From NCBI GenBank assembly GCA_902782625.1, contig CACZNZ010000131.1, forward strand, positions 1 to 9,636: a stretch of 9,636 nt of DNA. The letters run 5' to 3'. Source of the stretch: an uncultured Lachnospiraceae bacterium (GTDB taxonomy: Bacteria > Bacillota > Clostridia > Lachnospirales > Lachnospiraceae). Every line of letters begins with the position of its first letter. The stretch's first letter is position 1. The position numbers and the translations under genes are program-made. This document shows, piece after piece, positions 6,264 through 9,636 of this stretch. Under the pieces are notes generated by a model. That model made no database searches. It saw nothing but the letters and a program-made list of their open reading frames with translations, and was not told the origin of the DNA.

Positions 6264-7475
6264 TTGTTAATCGTAAAGAAGTTTGGAGGTACGTCCGTCG
6301 GCAACAGAGAAAGGATTTTCAATGTTGCCAGAAGATGTGCAGAAGAATATAACGACGGTAATGATGTAGTGGTTGTCCTGTCTGCAATGGGCAAATCCAC
6401 GGATGAACTGATAGAGCTGGCGAGAAGTATCACAGATTCTCCTTCTAAGAGAGAAATGGATATGCTTCTTTCTACCGGGGAGCAGGTGTCGGTTGCCCTG
6501 CTTGCCATGGCGCTCGGTTCGATGAGGATTCCGGCGGTTTCCCTGAATGCCTATCAGGTGGCGATGCATACGACACACCGTTATGGCAATGCCAGAATCA
6601 AAAGAATAGATACTGACAGAATCCTGAATGAGATCGAGCAGAGAAAAATTGTCATTGTGACAGGTTTTCAGGGTATCGATAAGTTCGACAATATCACGAC
6701 ACTTGGAAGAGGCGGATCCGATACGACTGCAGTAGCACTGGCCGCTGCACTGCATGCGGATGCCTGTGAGATTTTTACGGATGTGGACGGAGTCTACACA
6801 GCAGATCCCAGGCATGTAAAAAATGCCAGAAAACTCGATGAGATCACATATGACGAGATGCTTGAGCTGGCGACACTTGGCGCTGGCGTGCTGCACAACC
6901 GTTCGGTGGAACTTGCAAAAAAGTATAATGTCGTGCTGGTCGTCAGATCAAGTCTGAATGAAAATGAGGGAACTATTGTCAAGGAGGAGACGAACGTGGA
7001 GAAGATGCTCGTAAGCGGTGTTGCCGCAGATAAGAATGCTGCAAGAATTGCAGTGGTTGGCTTAAAAGATATTCCGGGAGTGGCATTTCATTTGTTTAAT
7101 TCTCTTGCCCGGAAAAACATCAATGTGGATATGATTCTGCAGTCTGTCGGTCGTGACGGTACGAAGGATATTTCTTTTACATTAGAAGAGGAGTACGCTG
7201 ATGAAGCTGTTGCTGTCATTCAGAAAAATTTCCCGAAGAATGATTACAACAGTATCAACCTTGACAAAAAAGTGGCCAAGGTTTCCGTGGTGGGAGCCGG
7301 GATGCAGACCAACCCGGGTGTGGCCGCCAGCATGTTTGAAGCACTTTATGATGCAGGGGTAAATATCAGAATGATCTCTACTTCCGAGATCAGAGTTACG
7401 GTTCTGATCGATGAAGATAAGACAGACAGGGCTTTGGCTTCCATCCATGAAAAATTCTCGTTGGATATGGCATAA
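6264..7475 (+). CDS. lysC: Aspartate kinase (aspartokinase), TTG start
   Basis: This 403-residue enzyme phosphorylates aspartate, the committed step to lysine, threonine, methionine and diaminopimelate. The kinase domain has KFGGTSVG (6-13), STGEQVS (70-76), GRGGSDTTA (148-156) and FTDVDGVYTADPR (171-183). Two ACT domains follow, at about 250-325 (IPGVAFHLFNSLA) and 338-399 (NPGVAASMFEALYDAG), as in lysine- or lysine/threonine-sensitive class enzymes. I chose TTG at 6264 because GGAGG lies seven bases upstream and the protein then begins (M)LIVKKFGG, the family N-terminus. An in-frame ATG at 6219 would overlap the end of hom and add 15 residues unlike the family. A strong internal Shine-Dalgarno suggests a second product from the same gene (see 6981-6998). 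It is co-transcribed with hom. Confidence 0.95.
   Translation: MLIVKKFGGTSVGNRERIFNVARRCAEEYNDGNDVVVVLSAMGKSTDELIELARSITDSPSKREMDMLLSTGEQVSVALLAMALGSMRIPAVSLNAYQVAMHTTHRYGNARIKRIDTDRILNEIEQRKIVIVTGFQGIDKFDNITTLGRGGSDTTAVALAAALHADACEIFTDVDGVYTADPRHVKNARKLDEITYDEMLELATLGAGVLHNRSVELAKKYNVVLVVRSSLNENEGTIVKEETNVEKMLVSGVAADKNAARIAVVGLKDIPGVAFHLFNSLARKNINVDMILQSVGRDGTKDISFTLEEEYADEAVAVIQKNFPKNDYNSINLDKKVAKVSVVGAGMQTNPGVAASMFEALYDAGVNIRMISTSEIRVTVLIDEDKTDRALASIHEKFSLDMA
6981..6998 (+). promoter_or_regulatory. Internal ribosome binding site and GTG start for an aspartokinase beta subunit
   Basis: Inside lysC, a full AAGGAGG (6981-6987) is followed eight bases later by GTG (6996-6998), which is in frame at codon 245; an ATG lies three codons further on, at 7005. 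Initiation here would give a 159-residue protein holding just the two ACT domains. In Bacillus subtilis aspartokinase II, the beta subunit is made from an in-frame internal start at almost the same codon and combines with full-length alpha as alpha2beta2. The site is seen directly; its use in this organism is inferred. Confidence 0.65.
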
Positions 7476-7511
7476 TCCTGGAAGAAAAGTATTCCATTTC
7501 TCTGTATTTTA

Positions 7512-7520
7512 TGATATGAT
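7512..7520 (+). promoter_or_regulatory. Possible extended -10 promoter before the dCMP deaminase gene
   Basis: TGATATGAT contains an extended -10 TG (7512-7513) and TATGAT (7515-7520). The base sequence 17 bases upstream is a poor -35. No convincing terminator separates lysC from this gene, so read-through from hom-lysC is also possible. Confidence 0.4.
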
Positions 7521-7563
7521 AAACAAGGTGTAATATCTTTGTAAAGATGGAGTAATAATTATC

Positions 7564-8046
7564 ATGACAAAAAGGCAGGATTATCTATCTTGGGATGCCT
7601 ATTTCATGGGAATTGCTTTACTGTCCGCACAGAGGAGCAAAGATAACAGTACACAGGTTGGAGCCTGCATCGTAGGGGAAGACAACAAGATTCTTTCCAT
7701 GGGTTACAACGGAATGCCTACAGGCTGCGACGATGATCGTATGCCTTGGGATCGTGTCGGGAAGCCTCTCGAGACGAAGTACATGTATGTCTGCCATGCG
7801 GAACTGAATGCGATTCTTAATTACAGCGGAGGCTCTTTGAAAGGGGCAAGGGTCTATACGACGCTGTTCCCTTGCAATGAATGTACCAAGGCGATCATTC
7901 AGTCAGGTATCTCGGAGATAATATACTATTCCGATAAATACGCACAGACAGAATCTACGATTGCATCTAAGAGGATGTTGGATATGGTCGGTATCCGATA
8001 CCGCCCGTACCAGATGGAAGATAAAAAACTGCATTTGGAGCTATAA
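7564..8046 (+). CDS. Deoxycytidylate (dCMP) deaminase, ComEB family
   Basis: This 160-residue zinc enzyme converts dCMP to dUMP, feeding thymidylate synthesis. The cytidine deaminase-fold zinc site is complete: CHAE (77-80) supplies His78 and catalytic Glu80, and PCNEC (103-107) supplies Cys104 and Cys107. STQVGACIV (29-37) and the GYNGMPTGCDDD segment (47-58) match dCMP deaminases, including the family known in Bacillus as ComEB. Length is normal. The only start fitting the family is ATG 7564; its GGAG is 11 bases away, which is slightly distant and suggests modest translation. It lies 88 bases after lysC, with no obvious pathway link. The infC promoter begins eight bases after its stop. Function is well supported; allosteric control by dCTP/dTTP is known for some family members but cannot be judged here. 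Confidence 0.93.
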   Translation: MTKRQDYLSWDAYFMGIALLSAQRSKDNSTQVGACIVGEDNKILSMGYNGMPTGCDDDRMPWDRVGKPLETKYMYVCHAELNAILNYSGGSLKGARVYTTLFPCNECTKAIIQSGISEIIYYSDKYAQTESTIASKRMLDMVGIRYRPYQMEDKKLHLEL

Positions 8047-8054
8047 AAAAAGAC

Positions 8055-8083
8055 TTGACACTTTTCCGGGAAACGTGTATACT
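8055..8083 (+). promoter_or_regulatory. Strong sigma-A promoter for infC-rpmI-rplT
   Basis: A perfect -35 TTGACA (8055-8060), a 17-base spacer and TATACT (8078-8083) predict a start near 8090. An almost consensus promoter suits a ribosomal-protein operon whose output is then trimmed by the leader. Confidence 0.88.
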
Positions 8084-8089
8084 AATCAA

Positions 8090-8266
8090 GGTTTGAGTAA
8101 AGAAAGCAGAGTATCCACTCTCACCTTAGCACAATAGCGTGACTCGGGTTAACATTGTTTGAGCATACGGGATTATTGTATGCTGAAGGTTTGTTTTTGT
8201 GGATAGTCATGTGACTATCCTGTTTTTTTGCTTAAATTTATATTTTTCTAATTTGGAGGTGTAACT
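8090..8266 (+). ncRNA. infC operon leader, probable L20-responsive attenuator
   Basis: The predicted mRNA has about 177 untranslated bases. Visible hairpins are AGAGT/ACTCT around 8108-8121, a possible ACAAT (8131-8135)/ATTGT (8154-8158) pairing, and AGCATAC (8162-8168)/GTATGCT around a 9-base loop. An intrinsic terminator at 8201-8229 comes next. TATCCAC (8112-8118) is perfectly complementary to GTGGATA (8199-8205), the 5' side of the terminator stem, so an antiterminator can form. In Firmicutes, leaders at this position bind ribosomal protein L20 and control infC-rpmI-rplT by transcription attenuation (Rfam L20 leader class). Position and architecture fit; membership of that family was not computed. 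Confidence 0.75.
8201..8229 (+). terminator. Attenuator terminator in the infC leader
   Basis: GGATAGTC (8201-8208) pairs over eight bases with GACTATCC (8213-8220) around a 4-base loop, followed by TGTTTTTTT (8221-8229). It lies 37 bases before the infC start and downstream of the promoter, so it must be conditional for the operon to be expressed. Confidence 0.88.
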
Positions 8267-8269
8267 ATT
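8255..8269 (+). promoter_or_regulatory. infC ribosome binding site and ATT start codon
   Basis: GGAGG (8255-8259) stands seven bases before ATT (8267-8269). The nearest alternatives, TTG at 8279 and ATG at 8282, are 19 and 22 bases away, too far for this Shine-Dalgarno. A TAA at 8249-8251 closes the frame upstream. AUU initiation is the classic feature by which IF3 limits its own synthesis. Confidence 0.85.
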
Positions 8270-8776
8270 AGCAACGATTTGATGGTCAACGAACAGATTC
8301 GTGACAGAGAAGTCAGAGTAGTCAGCAGTGATGGAGAGCAGCTGGGCATTATGTCCGCAAAAGAAGCGATGAAGCTTGCAAGAGAGGCAGATCTTGATCT
8401 GGTTAAGATTGCTCCACGCGCCAAACCGCCGGTAGTGAAGATTATCGACTATGGAAAATATAAGTATGAGCTGACCCGTAAGGAAAAAGAAGCCAAGAAA
8501 AAGCAAAAGACGATCGATGTCAAGGAGGTACGATTATCTCCTAATATTGACAAGAATGATCTTAATACGAAGATAAACCAAGCCAGGAAGTTTCTCTCCA
8601 AGGGAGATAAAGTGAAAGTTACTTTGAGATTCCGTGGCCGTGAGCTTGCTCATGTTAATACCAGTAAGGTGATTCTGGATGAATTTGCCAGCGTTCTTGA
8701 AGATGTTGCAGTCATCGACAGAAAGCCGAAGTTTGAGGGAAGAAGCATGATTATGTATCTTACCCAAAAGCGTTAA
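8267..8776 (+). CDS. infC: Translation initiation factor IF-3
   Basis: This 169-residue factor binds the 30S subunit, prevents premature 50S joining and checks the start codon and initiator tRNA. The N-terminal domain begins with the family segment NDLMVNEQIRDREVRV and contains GEQLGIMSAKEAMKLA. A Lys/Glu-rich linker (KEKEAKKKQK) leads to the C-terminal domain, with VKEVRLSPNID and VTLRFRGRELAH, and the protein ends RSMIMYLTQKR. The ATT start at 8267 restores the normal N-terminus; ATG 8282 would trim five residues (replacing them with Met-Val-Asn). It is the first gene of infC-rpmI-rplT, and rpmI follows 30 bases later. Expression is probably set both by the leader attenuator and by IF3's discrimination against its own AUU codon; the latter is known from other bacteria and inferred here. 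Confidence 0.97.
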   Translation: MSNDLMVNEQIRDREVRVVSSDGEQLGIMSAKEAMKLAREADLDLVKIAPRAKPPVVKIIDYGKYKYELTRKEKEAKKKQKTIDVKEVRLSPNIDKNDLNTKINQARKFLSKGDKVKVTLRFRGRELAHVNTSKVILDEFASVLEDVAVIDRKPKFEGRSMIMYLTQKR

Positions 8777-8806
8777 TCCAATCAGTAAGTAGGAGGTCAA
8801 TTAACT

Positions 8807-9004
8807 ATGCCAAAGATGAAGACAAAAAGTTCTGCTGCTAAACGATTTAAGAAGACAGGAACTGGAAAGTTAAAAAGAAACAAAGCTTATAAGAGCCATA
8901 TTCTCACAAAGAAATCTCAGAAGAGAAAAAGAAATCTCAGAAAGTCAACGATCACTGACGCTTCTAACGTAAAGAACATGAAGAAGATCATGCCGTACAT
9001 TTAA
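8807..9004 (+). CDS. rpmI: 50S ribosomal protein L35
   Basis: This 65-residue, very basic protein is the normal size for bL35. It opens with [20 protein letters not shown], followed by [16 protein letters not shown] and KRNLRKS, the conserved rRNA-binding segments of the family. AGGAGG (8791-8796) lies ten bases before the ATG. It sits between infC and rplT in the standard bacterial order; rplT begins 32 bases after its stop. It is a structural component of the large subunit. Confidence 0.97.
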   Translation: MPKMKTKSSAAKRFKKTGTGKLKRNKAYKSHILTKKSQKRKRNLRKSTITDASNVKNMKKIMPYI

Positions 9005-9036
9005 GTATGGTATTCATATAGACAGGAGGAACTATA

Positions 9037-9393
9037 ATGGCTAGAGTAAAAGGCGCATTAGGCGCACGTAAGAGACATAACAGAACCTTGAAGCTTGCGA
9101 AAGGTTACAGAGGAGCAAGATCCAAACAGTACAGAGTAGCGAAACAGTCCGTTATGAGAGCACTTGCTACTTCCTATGCAGGAAGAAAGCAGCGCAAGAG
9201 ACAGTTCAGACAGTTATGGATTGCCCGTATTAATGCCGCAGCAAGAATGAATGGTATTTCCTACAGCAAGTTCATGCATGGCCTGAAGCTTGCAGGAGTT
9301 GAGATAAACAGAAAAATGCTCTCCGAGATGGCGATCAGCGATCCGGATGGTTTTAAGGCTCTTGCCGAATTGGCAAAGAGTAAGGTGGCCTAG
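9037..9393 (+). CDS. rplT: 50S ribosomal protein L20
   Basis: This 118-residue protein binds 23S rRNA early in large-subunit assembly and has the usual bL20 length. The basic N-terminal half ([20 protein letters not shown], then [20 protein letters not shown]) is the long rRNA-binding extension. The C-terminal globular half includes [13 protein letters not shown] and [26 protein letters not shown] (9024-9029) precedes the ATG by seven bases. In Firmicutes, L20 is also the repressor of its own operon through the infC leader, so it is the likely ligand of the leader at 8090-8266. It is the last gene of the operon. Confidence 0.97.
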   Translation: MARVKGALGARKRHNRTLKLAKGYRGARSKQYRVAKQSVMRALATSYAGRKQRKRQFRQLWIARINAAARMNGISYSKFMHGLKLAGVEINRKMLSEMAISDPDGFKALAELAKSKVA

Positions 9394-9402
9394 TGAAACT
9401 GG

Positions 9403-9435
9403 AGACCAGCAGACGAAAGTCTGCTGGTCTTTTTT
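9403..9435 (+). terminator. Intrinsic terminator of infC-rpmI-rplT
   Basis: AGACCAGCAGAC (9403-9414) pairs perfectly over 12 bases with GTCTGCTGGTCT (9419-9430) around a GAAA tetraloop, with T-tract TTTTTT at 9430-9435. It starts ten bases after the rplT stop and is one of the strongest hairpins in the window. Confidence 0.96.
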
Positions 9436-9540
9436 AATTATAAAAAAGTTGTTTATGTATTAAATAACTTAATTTTTTATCAAAAAACTGCAATCTATTA
9501 GTAACAAGTCGTCTATATTTTTTCAGAAGGGAGCAAAGTA

Positions 9541-9636
9541 ATGAAAAAAACCAGCAAAAAGCACAGAACGTGGATCAGACTTACAGCATGCTTATTGGCA
9601 CTTGCGTTATGTTTCGTGTCTGCCGTGAATTCCTCA
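9541..9636 (+). CDS. Exported protein of unknown function, N-terminus only
   Basis: Thirty-two codons are visible before the window ends. The start at ATG 9541 has AAGGGAG (9527-9533) seven bases upstream. The peptide has a basic n-region (MKKTSKKHRTWIR), a hydrophobic stretch (about residues 14-26, LTACLLALALCFV) and a plausible signal peptidase I site after VSA at residue 28. This indicates export across the membrane. Cys17 follows L-T-A, which resembles a lipobox, but it precedes most of the hydrophobic core, so a lipoprotein is less likely. Nothing of the mature protein is visible, so no function can be given. The 105 bases before it are very AT-rich; TATATT at 9514-9519 could be a -10, without a clear -35. 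Confidence 0.75.
   Translation, partial: MKKTSKKHRTWIRLTACLLALALCFVSAVNSS

Noticed and set aside
6267..6896. Open frame of 209 codons on the minus strand, antisense to lysC
   Set aside because: It overlaps a secure aspartokinase gene, has no ribosome binding site, and shows Cys/His-rich composition typical of antisense shadows.
7476..7510. Intrinsic terminator after lysC
   Set aside because: Only a 5-base pairing (TGGAA with TTCCA) with an interrupted T-rich tail is present, too weak to call.
8090..8266. T-box riboswitch before infC
   Set aside because: No T-box consensus (TGGNACCGCG-like) segment is present, and the downstream genes are translation components typical of L20-type leader control.
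9577..9591. Lipoprotein lipobox (LTAC) at residues 14-17 of the exported protein
   Set aside because: The cysteine precedes most of the hydrophobic core, whereas a lipobox should follow it. A signal peptidase I site near residue 28 fits better.

Overview
The window is a stretch of chromosome from a low-to-mid-GC Gram-positive anaerobe of the class Clostridia, most likely a Lachnospiraceae-type gut bacterium. This is inferred from strong AGGAGG-type ribosome binding sites, consensus sigma-A promoters, intrinsic hairpin/T-tract terminators, an infC gene with an ATT start behind an attenuator, a Bacillus-style TyrA carrying an ACT domain, and the protein sequences themselves. Nearly all genes are core metabolism or translation. 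I see no insertion sequence, prophage, CRISPR array, tRNA or rRNA. No gap between genes exceeds 300 bases.

Left part (1-2586). The 3' end of an AICAR-transformylase gene (purH type) runs rightward and meets a leftward aromatic amino-acid pair, tyrA then aroA. The two convergent stop codons lie 19 bases apart, with nested inverted repeats between and over them. The tyrA-aroA pair has a near-perfect sigma-A promoter at 2619-2647 and a leader of only about 25 bases. It supplies EPSP synthase (shikimate pathway) and prephenate dehydrogenase (tyrosine branch).

Middle (2587-4942). Divergent from tyrA is a single-gene unit encoding an elongation factor G paralog with its own promoter and a strong terminator. 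Its domains III-V are EF-G-like, but its GTPase motifs are degenerate: the switch II histidine is Leu and the NKxD motif reads TNVE. This is the most interesting protein in the window.

Right-middle (4943-8046). Homoserine dehydrogenase (hom) and aspartokinase (lysC) are 22 bases apart and form an aspartate-family (Thr/Met/Lys) unit. lysC appears to start at TTG. It also has a strong internal Shine-Dalgarno with an in-frame GTG, placed as expected for a separately translated regulatory beta subunit as in Bacillus subtilis aspartokinase II. A dCMP deaminase gene follows.

Right end (8047-9636). A consensus promoter drives an infC-rpmI-rplT operon (IF3, L35, L20). Its roughly 177-base leader ends in an intrinsic terminator that can be opened by a competing upstream pairing, as expected of an L20-type autoregulatory attenuator. 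infC starts at ATT. The operon ends at a GNRA-loop terminator. After it, the first 32 codons of an exported protein run off the window.

I do not see an undescribed multi-gene system here. The second-look items are the EF-G paralog, the internal lysC start and the infC leader.
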